The notes under the pieces were generated by a model. That model saw only the letters and a list, made by a program, of their open reading frames with translations, did no database searches and was not told the DNA's origin. Source: Xiphias gladius (Eukaryota > Chordata > Actinopteri > Istiophoriformes > Xiphiidae). Taken from it: a stretch of DNA of 64,000 bases. A program made the position numbers and the translations under genes. Location: contig NC_053417.1 in assembly GCF_016859285.1 (NCBI RefSeq), positions 23,641,206-23,705,205 on the forward strand, read 5' to 3'. Below, in pieces: positions 43,530 to 57,464 of this stretch (its first letter is position 1; the number at the start of each line of letters is the position of its first letter).

Positions 43530-44135
43530 AGGATGTAACTCACTACATTTCTCAAGTACTGTACTTAAGTACAATTTTGAAGTCCTTCTTTATACTTTTA
43601 ATCCACCACATTTCATTACTCCATTGCATTTATCTGACTGCTATAGTTACCAGTTACTTTTTACAGATTCAAACTCTTCTTGAAAAACATACGTTTATAG
43701 AAATACACTTCTGAAGGAACAATTGGACATTATGGGCGAAACACTCATTTGCTTTCTTGCTGAGAGTTACTGTAGATGAGTGGATCGATACCACTCTAAA
43801 GTCTTTTACGGTAAATATGAAGCTGCAACCAGCAGCTGGTTAGCTTAGCTTAGCAGTCCAGTGATTGATATATATATATATCTTCAGTTTAACATGTACA
43901 AAAACTGAAGTGTAGATAGTGAGATTGGAAGTTGCTGGCAGGTGGCTCTCTTTGTCTTTTGACAGAGCCAGGCTAGCTGTTTCCCCCCCGTTTCCAGTCT
44001 TCGCGCTAAGCTAAGCTAACCAGTTGCCAGTGGTGGCTTGATATTCAGCTACAGATATGAGAGTGGTTTTGATCTTCACATCTAACCCTCTGCAACAAAG
44101 TGTATTTCACAAAATGTTGAACTATTCATTGAAGC
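43530..44135. repeat. Two adjacent dispersed repeats
   Basis: 43530-43695 is a TACTTAAGTA-type copy (CTCAAGTACTGTACTTAAGT). 43695-44130 is the second copy of the repeat seen at 9.84 kb. It has GATCGATACCACTCTAAAGTC, GGTTAGCTTAGCTTAGC, AGAGCCAGGCTAGCTGTTTCC and CGCTAAGCTAAGCTAACC. Confidence 0.6.
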
Positions 44136-44932
44136 TGATTCCCAAACTTTTTTGGCTCGTTACCCCATCGCTAACAAGCAGCATCTGGTTGGGGCCCCCG
44201 GTCAGCTGTTGTTAACAGTTCCACCGAAGACACACCTCCCTTCTAAACTTCTCGAATGGTTTCACTTAAATAACGGTTCAAGGCCCAAAGAAGAAGAAAA
44301 GAAAAAAAAAATCTAATTTCAAAAGAGGTACATTTATACAATATTTCACAACAAAAGTAGAGATGAATTGTCTCGTGGCCCCTCAAATTTTTTTTGTGAG
44401 CCTTTGGAGGGTTCCCACTAAACTAGCTAACTCTGTAAATTAGTGGAAACTAGCTCCAATTCAACCAGCTACGACAGTAAAATGCTAAATAGATTAAAAA
44501 TGCATGAGTAATAATCAAATAATGTGACAAAATATTAGTCACAAAGGCTTTTTTTTTAACTTTCGATATGTAAATTTTGCTGATAATACAGTATTATCAG
44601 CAAATAATATATATGTACTTCACTGTAAACGATCTGAGTACTTCTTCATTACTATATAGACTCACCCTTACCCCTTACTTAAACATGGCAGTGTTTTCTT
44701 TCTTTCTTAAGAGTATAACTGCTTTTCCCAAATAAGCAGTGTTTTGTTTTTCGTTTTTTTTTTTCAACTCAAATGGAAAAGCACTGTGTTGTTGCTCTCA
44801 TTAAACTGCTGTCTCTCAGTCAGAAGCTGATGCCTCTGGTTACGTCTGTTGAGACATTAACCCGTGAGCAGTTCCTGTTCCTGTTCCTGTCCCCCTGGCT
44901 GCTGCTGTTGAGGACCAACCGTCTCACAAACA

Positions 44933-44955
44933 CACACACACACACACACACATCG
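44933..44955. repeat. (CA)n microsatellite
   Basis: About 11 CA units in the ptpn1-cebpb spacer. Confidence 0.9.
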
Positions 44956-46214
44956 ATGTGACATATACCACTGTCACAGCCTGCATGTATGTAGGTCATA
45001 GCGTAAATAGTGAGACGCTGGAACTGGTGCTTCCCCTTCGGTGCGCTTCAAGGCCCCCGCATCCTTCCTCTCGCTGAACGCAGCAACAAGTGATGACGTG
45101 GACGTCGACATATGGTCGACATGTAAACAAAGCTGGCTGACCTGCCTGCCTCACCGCAGATGTCTCCACGGTGTTCTTTTGGGTTATTGTTCACATCACG
45201 ACAGCTGCAGAAAAACACGACAAATTGTTGCATCTGATTTGTGATTGTGGCTTTGATTCTGTGTTTGTAGATTGAGGTGAATGTGAGGATAGTCACATAC
45301 TTAAGCTTCTGTGGGTGGTGAGTATTGTCATGCCTGTCACCCAAGACAACACACCTTACTTCCTGTTGCGAAATCTGTACATGTCAAAGCACACACATCA
45401 TGAATACTATTAAATCTAGCTGGTATCTGTGATTTCTCAATTTTACAGCTGAGAATCTACCTTGGATTTTGCTATTACAGCAGCTCATTAACAAAATACT
45501 CTTTTTTCATTGTGAAATATTCTCCTCCAGGCTGTCATACATTCAGTCACCAGATCAGAGGAAAACATTCGCTCCTACAGATTTTTCTTCCTATCAATGA
45601 TCTAAACTCACATCCATCCTCTCTTACCATATGTTTGCCCTCTCAGGTGGGCTCTGTTGTTTCGTTTTAAATTGGAATTACGCACCTGAATATAGCCTTT
45701 TTTCACCTGCACAATTGTCTTACAAATCATTCATCTTTCCTTCCTTGATTTAATAAAAACACAGTTGACGGTAATCATTTGCACAGTTAGAGGTAACATC
45801 TCTTAAACATCTTCAGTACAGAGTAGTACAAATTTTTAGTTCCTTAATATTCATAATTTTCACAGCCTGGTTGTCAAAATAAAACAGGATGTGTGTTTAA
45901 TTTACCAGTGTGTCAGATTGTCTGGTAATCTAGGAAAGTTTTGAAGTGAGATTTGAGGAACAGTACCATAGGCCTAACTTTCATATTGATAGAAACTTTG
46001 GCACCTTGAAAGAGCCGATAGGCGCCTTCCCTTTTATGAAGTCCTGTCATAGCGAACCACATAAGAAAATACTGAGGTCTGTTTGTTTGAATGGAGGGGC
46101 CAGAAGGATACAAGTGTATCAGTATCTCTCTGATGAAAAGTGATTCATTGACTGTGAATGACTTTCCTTGTGTGAGGGGACACTGAATGACTGATGAATG
46201 AATGTCTTAAATAT

Positions 46215-46770
46215 AATGAGTAAATGTTATGTTTCCTTAAGTAAAATTTAAGCACTGCTGTACTTTAGTACAGTTATGAGGTTGCTACCGCCACTTCTCT
46301 CAACCAATTTACCATTATCCGCTACTATTATACCCCTACTCCACTACAGTTCAGAGGGAAATTTGATACTTTTTTACTCTGCATTAAACTAAATTTTTGT
46401 GACAACTCCAGTTACTTTTACAAATGAATACCTTACAGTCAAGTCACATCAACAGCTTGTAAAATCTGATGCACTGTTATAGATTAAACTATATAAAAGT
46501 AAAAAAAGGTTGTTTTTGGTCAACCTCAACCAAAGTTAGTAGTAAAATGATATGTACCCATTAATGTAGCTGTAATCCTAATACGATTATACAATGAATA
46601 CAATATAACACTCTTCGTTAGTACATTTTGCTGATAATATTTATGTACTTTTCTTAAGTAAAAGGTTAAAATGCAGGATTTGTTATAGGGATAGCAGTTG
46701 TATTTTCTTTGTGGTATTGCTACTTTTAATTAAACAATGTGAATAATGTCCTCTACCACTGCTTTCTTTC
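46215..46770. repeat. Dispersed repeats of the TACTTAAGTA family
   Basis: Two partial copies: 46215-46450 (CCTTAAGTAAAATTTAAGCAC, ACTTTAGTACAG, CTACTCCACTACA) and 46540-46770 (GTACATTTTGCTGATAATAT, TGTACTTTTCTTAAGTAAAAGG). The spacer from 44.96 to 46.2 kb shows no supported gene. Confidence 0.5.
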
Positions 46771-47084
46771 ATCAATAAATTTGAATATTAAAAAAGAATA
46801 GAACGAAAATGAATCAAATATCAGAAAATAGTGAAAAATACTCATGGAAATTGTCATGAAATGCCTTGTTATGTTCGAACAAGAGAGATGTTTACTTTAC
46901 TATCACATAAAACAAATAAAATTCAGGAATTCAAGTTTCAATTTAATAATCATTATGCAACATAAGATTGTATAACAAGTTCACAAATATAGTCCATTTT
47001 ATGCTACTGACAGAAAAACAAAAGTTATATAAATGAATGAATAAATAATTAGTCATAAAAACTATTTTCATGCTGGAATGCGGA

Positions 47085-47809
47085 GGATGAATTCAGTAGT
47101 CTCACAGCCTAAGGAAAGAAACTGCTCTGACATCTGGTGGTACGGCAGCTGATACTGCTGGATCACTTGCCAGACGGCAGTAGGCTGAATGGGCTGTGGC
47201 CGTGGATGGCAGAGCTATTGTGTTTCAGTAACCTTTAGGCTCTGCGCTGGCACCTCACCTCACAGATATCGCAGCCTCACACTTGTAGATGCATGATGTT
47301 CTGGGCGGTTTTAATAACCCGCTGCAGAGCCCTTCTCTCTCCAGTTAGGATGCTTTCTACTGCCGCTCTGTAAACGTTAACAAGAACTTGGCAATTAAGC
47401 CAACTTAAGTTTCCTTAAGAAGTAGAGTCGATTCTGAGCTTCAGGTTCTCCGTGACTAACCTGTGAAAGCTGAACAAAAGACTCCACCTCAGCTCCACTG
47501 ATGTACACAGGGGTTGGTCTTTGCCTGCTTTTTTCTAAAATCAACAATCTGCTCCTTGGTTTTGTTGACACTGAGCCGTAGATGATGAATTATCATCATT
47601 GTTTGCAATCCAGCTGATGAGGATGGTGTCATCCGCAAGCTTCACAATAGCGTTCTCTCCGTGTCTTGGAATGCAGTCATGGGTGTTTGTTAGGAAGTGT
47701 TTGAGCAGAGTGCGGTACACCGGCGCAGAGTGGCAAGTTTGCCAACCGGTTTCACGGGCGAGATTCTATTTAATGCTGAGCTGAAATCCACAGACAGGAT
47801 TCTGATGTA
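47085..47809 (-). pseudogene. LINE reverse-transcriptase fragment (L2/CR1-like)
   Basis: Read on the minus strand in shifting frames, the stretch gives VDFSSALNRI, then ADDTILISWI (the ADD catalytic motif) near 47630. It continues with KTKEQIVDF-like text, YRAAVESILTGERRALQRVIKTAQNIMH, and HGHSPFSLLPSG near 47190. This is the order of the C-terminal part of an L2/CR1-type retrotransposon ORF2. Frameshifts and stops make it dead. Its upstream side is cut off exactly where the Tc1 copy begins. Confidence 0.75.
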
Positions 47810-49106
<1,297 letters not shown>

Positions 49107-51300
49107 TATCTGGCTCGTCAATGGAGGCCTTTTTCGCACTTGTATAGCAATTCCTTCTGTAATAGTGATGAAATCCTTATTTTTGTTTATTTTAACCTGA
49201 TAGGCAACTAAACAACCATAATCCCAATTTAGTCCCAGTTGCCACGAAAGATATTTTTAGAATTATCTATTTTCCTCTCAGATTCCAAAATTTTGGAAAA
49301 ACCCAGTGGAAATTAAAGTTTGATCATGATTAATTTATATATTCATGTATAACTTTTACGTACACGTATAACGTTTTTTATTGAGACGTCATTACAGTGT
49401 TAACTGTACATTAAGGAAAACACCTGTTGATCACTCTGCATGAAGCATCAATTGCACCTTCACATTCTGTGAGAGTATTGAAATAAACTCTTCTCACACA
49501 CAAATGTTGCTCTAATAATTAAGTCAATACTCATTTTGCAAGGATGGCCTGATGTTACACAAGATCTGGGCGGTGATGCTTGCTGTGTAGTGACCGCAAG
49601 TCACTTCTGCTCATCAGTTTTGAATTTTCACAGTCATCTACATCAAAATAGCAGAAGTGAACCAAGATGTTGAAATCTTGGTTCACTTCAAGACAGATCA
49701 TGTTCTGGTCCGTTTACCGTACCTCAGGCGGCCTGGCTTCCCGTTACAGCCTATGGTCCGGATATCCGATGTTCCCTTTCACTTATAGGAGGAACTGTAA
49801 TTAAACTAGCAAAATCACAGTGTTACTTAGAAATCCCTTTATGAATATGTTTTTTTAATTGTAAAAACTCAAAAGATTATATATGTTTGGGTAATTGCGA
49901 TATCAGATAGTTCAGATTTAGGGGCCCAGACATCTTGGCCACCTTTTGTCTACACTTCAGAATCATAAGAAGGTTTAAGATGGTCAGTCATCTTTTTCTT
50001 CAAGATTCTGAGCAAATATTTCTAACAAAAAGTTACAGTACCTGGGTGTTCCTAAATTACTCTAAAATGACTCTAAAATCAACAGCAAGTGAATGCAAGT
50101 TTTATAAATTCAGGTTTACACGATCATTCATTTTAGCTCTGGTTGTAAGTCAGTCTGCGGGATGAAACAAAGTTAAAAAGATTATTAACAACTTTTACAA
50201 ATTCAACAAGGATGGATCTTAAAATGGAAGACACAACACAACTGAGCACCTCGTTAAACCTGTTTTTCAAAATTCTGATCAGAATCAAAGCTGAGTCCCA
50301 GTGAGCCATCAGTTGCAACACAATAACAAAGTAGTTAGAGTATCACTGTGTTAAAAATACCACTTCACTTTGATCTGCATTCAGTTTAAGGTCATGTGTG
50401 ACTTTCTTTCAAATCAGCAAAATGATTTCAAGACATAATGTGCATAAAAAGACATAAGTAGAGAACAGAACAGGACCCAGAATATAACTTTGAGGTACTC
50501 CGCTGCTTAATTGGGGTCTGGTGGATACAGAATCACAAAGAGCAAGAGACTTAATGAGAGTGGTGTCTGTCAGTAACAGATTAATCAACTAAATTATGAT
50601 GTCAAAAAATCCCATAAAAAGACCAAAACCAACAAGTTTAATGAGCCAACCAGTATTGTCTGTGTAGCCAAAACCTGCTACACTGTATCTTGTTCCTCTG
50701 AGCCGCAGAACTCCAGTGTTGTTCCAAAAGTATTCAATAGTCACCTTTTATCCAAACTGCTGCACTGGGTGACATGTTTATTTCATTACCATAAACACGG
50801 GCCCTGCGGTTTATTTTGGCTCAGTCCCACATGCACGATCCTGCTGCTGGAAACATTCACTAGAACATCAAATGTGTATTAATCCCCCAGAAATGGACTA
50901 TTTACTTCTTTTTGAGTGAAGTTACTGAGCAATTTAAAAATAATGAAAGAATGTATTTGTGACCTCTTTTTAAAGATGTATGTCTTCAATAGGAACCAAA
51001 GATCTTGAGGCTGAGATCCACAGACAGGGAACAAAAGTAGAAATGTTGAGAGATGGACTGGCACATTGTTGGTTTTGGTCTTCCTCCTGGCACTTGTTGG
51101 CTGTAATAAAAATATTGAATATCAACAGTTTAGATGCATTGATAAACTATGTCTACTTTTTTACCACAATCTTTAACCGTATTAACAGAAAATACTTACT
51201 TTATTGTAGTTATTATGTGCTGTTATCTGCTTTGTAACTGGTTTGACGACAAAGTTGATCATTATAATGACATGAAGCAATTATCATAGTCACGTTGTGT
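49107..51300. other. Spacer, no gene recognised
   Basis: AT-rich sequence with short frames only. The piece near 50460-50560 (AGAACAGGACCCAGAATATA, TTTGAGGTACTCC) recalls text found in fish transposable elements, but I cannot name one. No splice-supported exons were seen. Confidence 0.4.
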
Positions 51301-51309
51301 TATAAAAAA

Positions 51310-51590
51310 AACACCTTCATTTTTTTGTCTATAAAATGCCAGAAAATAGCAAAAAATGACTTGGGTGACATCTTTAAATGTCTTGTTTTATCTGACCAGA
51401 GTCCAGAATCCAAAGATATTCGTTTTACTATCATTTGTGACAAATAAAACCATCAAATCCTAATATCCGAAAAGTTGGGAGCAGCAAATGTTTGACATTT
51501 TTGCTTACAAAAAATGATTATTTGAAATAGCTGTGGATTAATTTTCTGTCAATCAACTAACTGATTAATCGACTAGTCGTTGCAGCTCTA
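51310..51590. repeat. Dispersed repeat, CGATTAAT family
   Basis: Contains TATAAAATGCCAGAAAATAG, CAAAGATATTCGTTTACTATC-like text, and ends CTGATTAATCGACTAGTCGTTGCAGCTCTA. It is one of six copies in the window and the cleanest right-hand end. Confidence 0.7.
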
Positions 51591-54293
51591 TACCATACAT
51601 TAATTTGAACATGTGTCATACATGTTTCTTAAATACCTTATCTGTCGAGATGCCACAAATCCTATTCAACCCCCCTAGGTTTTGGTATTTATGAGATAAA
51701 ACAGAAACTAATGTGCTGCGTCAGCTGATGCACCTTTTAACTAGTCAGAAAAACTTGACCAAAGCCAAAATCAAATTATTAAAAGCGTTAAATAAGACCA
51801 GGCTCCTCAGCCTCCGACCTTTTTGATCAATCTGCGAAACACAATCTGATACGACATTATTGAAAACTTTTCTGGGGAACAAGCAACTGCTAACAGAGTC
51901 AAAGAAACATATTAACATGACTCAGAGGTAAAAAAAAAAAAAAAAAATTTTCCATTTCACAACAACTGGTACATAGTGCACATCAGAATGACAGGTGAGT
52001 GTGTGTTTGTATTGCTTTATCAGAGGAGTTTTTAGGAGGCCATTTGGCCTCCGGAGAGGCTATGATGCAATGAGGAGTTTACGGACAGACACTGCCCATT
52101 GACGGTAAAATGCTGAAAGGGGGCCGGACTAAACTTTCAAGAAAAGAGGTCATCCTGTGTGGGAATTTCCCTCTCCCCTGTCAGCATCTGAGCCAGGAGC
52201 AGGGAAAGGCTGTGTGGGGCTCGAATTGGAAACATGGGGTCATCGAAGAAAGAATGCCTAGAATGTTTGAATGAATCCGTGCCAACGCTAAGAGCTACGA
52301 CGAGAGCAGCAAAAGCAGGAGCTGTGCTGTAAAAGTCACAACAATGGAGTGTTGGATGTTAGATTATTTGTACGGGATTTAAAACGTTGCTTTGTTTCTG
52401 CAATTGTGTCATAAAAATGGTACATCTTTCCTTGAAATCTGTTTATAAAATTATACATTTTTTTCCTTGGACTGTTTTGTAGCCAGTAAGGCCTAAAGCC
52501 AGGCCACAACTACTTACAGCTATTGTCATGTACTTGGAGGATAACAATGTCTTATTTAAAAGTGGGTGTAACATTCTTCAAGTGGTGATGTGTTGGAAAA
52601 GGGAGGATATTGCACAACAGCTTAAAACTAAACTGTTCATCATTGCATGTGTTGAAATATCCACTGTATTCAAAATATCATCTCTCACTGCACAAAACAA
52701 CATCACGCAGCCTTTATATTGAATGTAGAGAATATAACGTGACTTTTCAGTGCCAAAGTAGTAAATGTGTCCTCCAGCAGAGTGGTTTTTTTTTCCTCAG
52801 CTCTGCTGTTTGAGGGGAGATTTGGAAAACACTCCACACCCTGACTTGTCACGAATCACATACAAATCCCACCGTGCTCTGTTTCTTTATCTTCTCTGTC
52901 TGGAGTTTGCTTGCTCGTGACAGATACGTTTCATGTAGCGCGCACAGTGAAACGCAGGGCTTGGTAAATTCCAGAGAAAACCAATTGTCAACTTATCTAT
53001 CATGTCTGGTGTAACCTACTTTGTCACTCCCATTTTTAACTTCTACATTTTCTGCTGAGTGTTTTTTTTTTCTTTTTTTTTTTTTTCTCCACCTTAGGGT
53101 TAAGGGAGGTTTGCTTGGGATTATTCATATCTTGCCTGCACTGACTCCCAGCCAGCTCTTGGCTCTTTAAGCATGACCTGAAGTGGTGTGAGGAGGTTAG
53201 TTGTTGATTAATTTCCATGCAACCTTGAACCCCTCTCTGGGCCAGTGGACCCAGCAGACTATTGACAGAGCCATGTGCTAAAGATAAAACTAACATTTCT
53301 GTGCTGCATGCAGTGTGACCAAGTCTTTTTTTTTTTTTTTTTTTTTGCTGCTGTCAGCAGTATCATTTCAGCACAAATTGGTTGGATGTATTTCAGGATC
53401 TGAGGAGTTTTGCGTCAAATCACTAAGTAAACAGAGGAAAGAAAATGGCGGTGGGTTTAAGGGTTACCATGCAATAGTGTGCAGAGAACGTTTCTTCAAA
53501 ATGAAAAATCGCCTCACATTTCCATTGTATTTAATGGCAATGGAAAAACACAAATTCACCTATCAACCCTCATTTAATATTCTCTTTCTATCACAGTAAC
53601 ACTGCTTTGATCAAACCCACTGGATGCCATTTTCTGCTTTGTGGATAGAATAAATGATCATCAGCTGCGCCGATGGTGATCCGTAAGCATTATTAAAAAT
53701 GTTTGTAGCCTTATTGGCGTTGACCGGCTTTGTAAAATTCACTCTATCCCCACAGAGAAACATCAAATTCCCACAGTGTGTTGGCGTCCCTGTCAATGTT
53801 GGAATACTGGCCTGAATTTAAAAGGTCCCAAATTTGCCTTATAGTCGAGCAAAATTTCTGTCTGCAATGTGTGGTAACTGACACGCGTGGTAAGGCAAAG
53901 TCTGACTGTCATGTGTGTGAATATTTAAGGCAAGCATTACACCCCTGTCTATCTCAGCCTACACCTGCTTCAAAAGGGACAGAAAAGAAGAAACTACAAA
54001 AGAAATGGTTAAGACAAAGTATAAATCTGTTTAATTCAATAAAATATCAAGTACAATTAAAGCGTTTCACCTTTTAATATTAAATAATTAGACTTATTTC
54101 ATTCATTGCCAATACTATTACAAAGAGTTGCATCATTTCACTGCAGCACAACTCTTCCCTTGACAACCATTGCTCTGAATACACAAAACGTAGAAAGTCA
54201 CTCGCATGTATGTAAAACCTGCACAGAAATACTGCATACACCAAAAATTACATCTGAGAATAAAGCTAAGGTGACATGTGAAGAATCGTGAAT

Positions 54294-54305
54294 GATTGCG
54301 CAATC
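54294..54305. promoter_or_regulatory. Perfect palindromic C/EBP-type site 3' of cebpb
   Basis: GATTGCGCAATC is a 12-base palindrome whose core ATTGCGCAAT is the optimal C/EBP dimer site. It lies about 180 bases past the cebpb stop codon, probably within the transcribed 3' region. Binding is inferred from sequence only. Confidence 0.5.
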
Positions 54306-54483
54306 CATGCACCCACTTCTTTAGTCCCATTCAAAGTGTCCTTGTAAACTGATGGTCGCCGTCTTCACCTGTGAGGCGTACCGTTTCCAACACTCGCTCC
54401 GTGGAGCACCTCGGGCTCTAAAGTCCATCAGTGATTAGAAAAGCAGCCCGGAGATCCGCGTGGAGTCCCCGGCGAAGGTCTTT

Positions 54484-55166
54484 CTAACATTGTCCGGTGG
54501 CAGAGAGCAGGTTGCGCAGGGTGGCCAGCTCTCTGGACAGCTGCTCCACGCGCTTTTGTAAACGATCGTTCTCTGCGGCCAGTTCCAGCACTTTATGTTG
54601 AGTCTCCAAGTTGCGCATTTTGGCTTTGTCCCTGCTCTTCCTCACGGCGAGGTTGTTCCTCTCCCGCCTCAGCCTGTACTCTTCACTGTCCTTGTCCAGG
54701 CGCTTCTTCGCTTTCCCGCTGGAGATTTTGCCGCCGTGCGACGGCGACCTGCTTTTACCTGACGGGGCAGGTGTGCCGGGCGGGCTGGAGCAGGTCGAGG
54801 ACGCAGTGGAGATGTTCCCGAGACTGCCGCTGGTGGACTGGTAATGAAGGTAGGACCTCATGTCAAAACCAGACGACCCGTTCTCCATCTTTGCGTCTTC
54901 CTGACTGTCTTCTCTGTCAGCAGCAGCAGCGGCAGCAGCAGCAGCAGCAGCTCTGTAGCGGCTCCCGACGAGTTCGGGGCTGAGGACACTATCCACACGG
55001 GTCTCCTGCAGCTCAGTGTAACCCAGAGAGTAGGGCTCCCTGGGGTCCCGCAAGTTTTCGCACTGACTCGTCTCCAGCTCGTTCAACAGCGAGTAGCTCT
55101 TGTAGTTCTGTAAAGCCGCGACTCTCTTGATCTTGTTCTCCGCCAGGAAATCTGAGAAAACGTCCC

Positions 55167-55200
<34 letters not shown>

Positions 55201-55401
55201 AGTCTGCGCCGCCAGCTGCGGACAGTGCAAAGCCGAATCCAGGTAAACGCTGAAGTCTATCGCTCTCTCCCGCTCTTCAATGCCCAGCTCCGACATCGAG
55301 TCGCCGAGCCTCCAGTAAGAGCCGCTGCTGATGGGACTGATAATGCTGTCTCTACTGTGGATAGCAAAGCTGCCCTCGTCGTAGAAGCCGGCCACTTCCA
55401 T
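54484..55401 (-). CDS. cebpb: CCAAT/enhancer-binding protein beta
   Basis: A bZIP transcription factor of inflammation, fat-cell and liver gene control; it binds TTGCGCAA-type sites as a dimer in the nucleus. A single intronless exon encodes 305 residues, the usual gene form. The start ATG gives [10 protein letters not shown], matching the start of the LAP activator isoform (MEVANFY in human). Seen: activation motif [10 protein letters not shown] (47-54), an 11-Gln run (68-78) coded by pure CAG, an 11-Ala run (151-161), a Ser/Pro stretch with SSPPGTP (about 205-211), basic region [22 protein letters not shown] (about 243-264) and a leucine zipper to about 297. The protein ends GQC, much like human GHC. 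Met172 and Met181 lie where the inhibitory LIP isoform would start. A short uORF precedes the start codon. Confidence 0.96.
55168..55200 (-). repeat. cebpb: Pure (CAG)11 tract coding polyglutamine in cebpb
   Basis: Eleven uninterrupted CTG units on the plus strand read as CAG in the gene. They encode Gln68-78. Confidence 0.95.
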
Positions 55402-55406
55402 GGATC

Positions 55407-55433
55407 TTAACACCCGCCGGATTGCAGGAGCAT
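55407..55433 (-). CDS. Upstream ORF of cebpb, 8 codons
   Basis: ATG at 55433 opens a frame MLLQSGGC that stops with TAA at 55409-55407, five bases before the cebpb start codon and in a different frame. Vertebrate C/EBP alpha and beta mRNAs are known to carry a tiny out-of-frame uORF ending a few bases before the main start; it steers ribosomes between full-length and truncated isoforms. The position here fits that element closely. Expression is not shown by sequence alone. Confidence 0.7.
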   Translation of the reverse strand: MLLQSGGC

Positions 55434-55625
55434 GGAGGGCTGAGGTCGGACGCCCAAGAGTGGTTTTGGTTCAGTTGCCTCAGTTGCGAAATGGCTCGAG
55501 TGTCGTAACGTGGTGACTTTAAATCCCCCAGTGTCGCTGCCCCTGACAGCACGCAGCGGAACTACTTTGAGAAGCCTGTGCTCATGGATTGGGAGGAATT
55601 GACAGGTCTTCCTGTCTCGGGGGGG

Positions 55626-55672
55626 TTTTATTACATGCGAAGGGCGGGGCTTAGCTGGGCAGGTGTGTGACG
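55626..55672 (-). promoter_or_regulatory. cebpb: Candidate cebpb core promoter
   Basis: On the minus strand a CRE half-site CGTCA (55672-55668) is followed about 35 bases later by TAATAAAA (55633-55626), a weak TATA-like box next to a C-run. Mammalian cebpb promoters have CRE-like sites just upstream of a TATA box, so the order is right. The start site would fall near 55600, giving a leader of about 200 bases. Confidence 0.4.
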
Positions 55673-57464
55673 CGCAGCGAGGAGCCAACCGGACAACCTG
55701 CGCTGCGTCTCGGGGACCTTTCCTACGTTCAACTGTTTGTATTTGGATATAATAAAAACCCCTACTTCGTGTCTGGCATTGGGACACTCGGTGGTGGCGA
55801 GGACTTTGGGTTTCAGCAGCAGCATGAGGAGCGGGGGGGGGCGGAAACTGGGACAAATGGGAGTTGGAAGCAACAGCGGCCCCTCGAACCAGATCACCAA
55901 ACGACGTCCGAGTACTTTGAACCAGCATTTGTTCACAACACGTCCATCCACGCCCTCTACAGTCACATCCCATCCACTCGACAATAATGGAAAAATCCAA
56001 GCTCGGTGGCAACCTGTTTACCATTATCTAAATTCATGCGTAATAACCCCATAACGGCGACGCTCATAAAGCACCTCTGGACGCATCTCCAGACAGATGT
56101 TTCCCCACTGTATTCGCAGACTAGTTTAAACCAGTCTCCCGGTTCCTGTGTGGTTGAGCTGTACGAGATGATGCATCCCCTCCAATACTGCACAGGGGTC
56201 AGGTCGAGTGTTTGGTCAGATTTAGTTAGCCTGGTTTAACCAACAGAAAACGAATCTGTGTGCGCTCAGCAACATCCAAGAAGATCCTCTTTGTGGCCTA
56301 TGGCATGATTTTTGCTCTCTGAACAGCAAATTTAAAAGTAAAAGAAAAAGTAAACAGCCCACAAACAAGAAAAACAACCAGACACAGTGACTTCGCTCAG
56401 GTGCCATGAACAGGTCTTGGTATCATGTGCAGGTGCCCAGGTGGTCTAATGAGTCTAAATGCACACTGTCAGTTCATAACTTGACTCTCAGCTCTTGCTA
56501 TACTGCATATAGTGTAGTAGTTGTGATCAGAGCTGAGTGATTCAGATTTAATGTGAGGTCTTACTGCCATCTCATGGTGAGCTGCAAGAATCCACACACA
56601 GCGAGACGCAGCAGCGACAGAGTCGATGTAAATGTTTAGGATGTGCGTATCCCCCCAGAAACTTTCACCGGTGTGCGGCCGAAAAACACTTTTTCTGTTT
56701 GGGCATGTCTTCGAAATACATCTCTTGCCTTTTCCGGAAACATAAATAATTGCTTCTTCCCAAGTTGATCCACAGCATGTGCACGCACTGTTTTTTAAAC
56801 TTCATTTTGTGACTCATTAGAATTTGTGGCTTTATGGGAAATTTAAGCTGAATTATTTTTTTTTCCTTTTTTGTTTGGATTAATTGCTAACTGCTGTTAC
56901 CATGATTCCATCAACATGATTAAAATGTTAGGAGGCCCTTGGGCAATGACTGAACAAGGTTTTCTAAAGAATAAAGGTCTTAATTTAGAATAGATTCCTG
57001 CAAACAGTCCCTCTACAAAACTGAGCCAAAAGACAATCAGTTAGCTCATAATGATCCTGGGACTTTAATGGCCAGCGGGGGTCATTTGCCTGCTTTGCCC
57101 GGTTGGTAATCCAGCCTTGGGCACAGCAGCATAGTAAAGTGCAAGTAACTCAAAATTGTACTTAAGTACAGTACTTGAGTAAATGTTACTTAGTTACTTT
57201 CCCATACATTTTGCTGATAACACTTGTAATGGAGTAGTTTTGTGTCGAGGTTTTGCTTATTTGACCTAAAATGATTAGCTGTTTAGCTTTTGCTGAAGAG
57301 CAGCAACTGTGGCAAAACGTGGCAGATGAAGGTGAAAGTTGAAATGTCATGTGACCGTAACCGAAGTAATGAAAGTTTGGTAACCAAAACAAGCAACTGG
57401 TCACAGCAGACCTACTGACGCTGCAGCAGCGAAACCCCCGAACTTAATGAACCAAGCCAGGGCA

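Noticed and set aside
55407-56024. 205-codon minus-strand frame upstream of cebpb
   Set aside because: It spans the promoter and leader and is out of frame with cebpb. GC-rich sequence explains the open length. Only the last short ATG-to-stop piece (the uORF) is supported by position.
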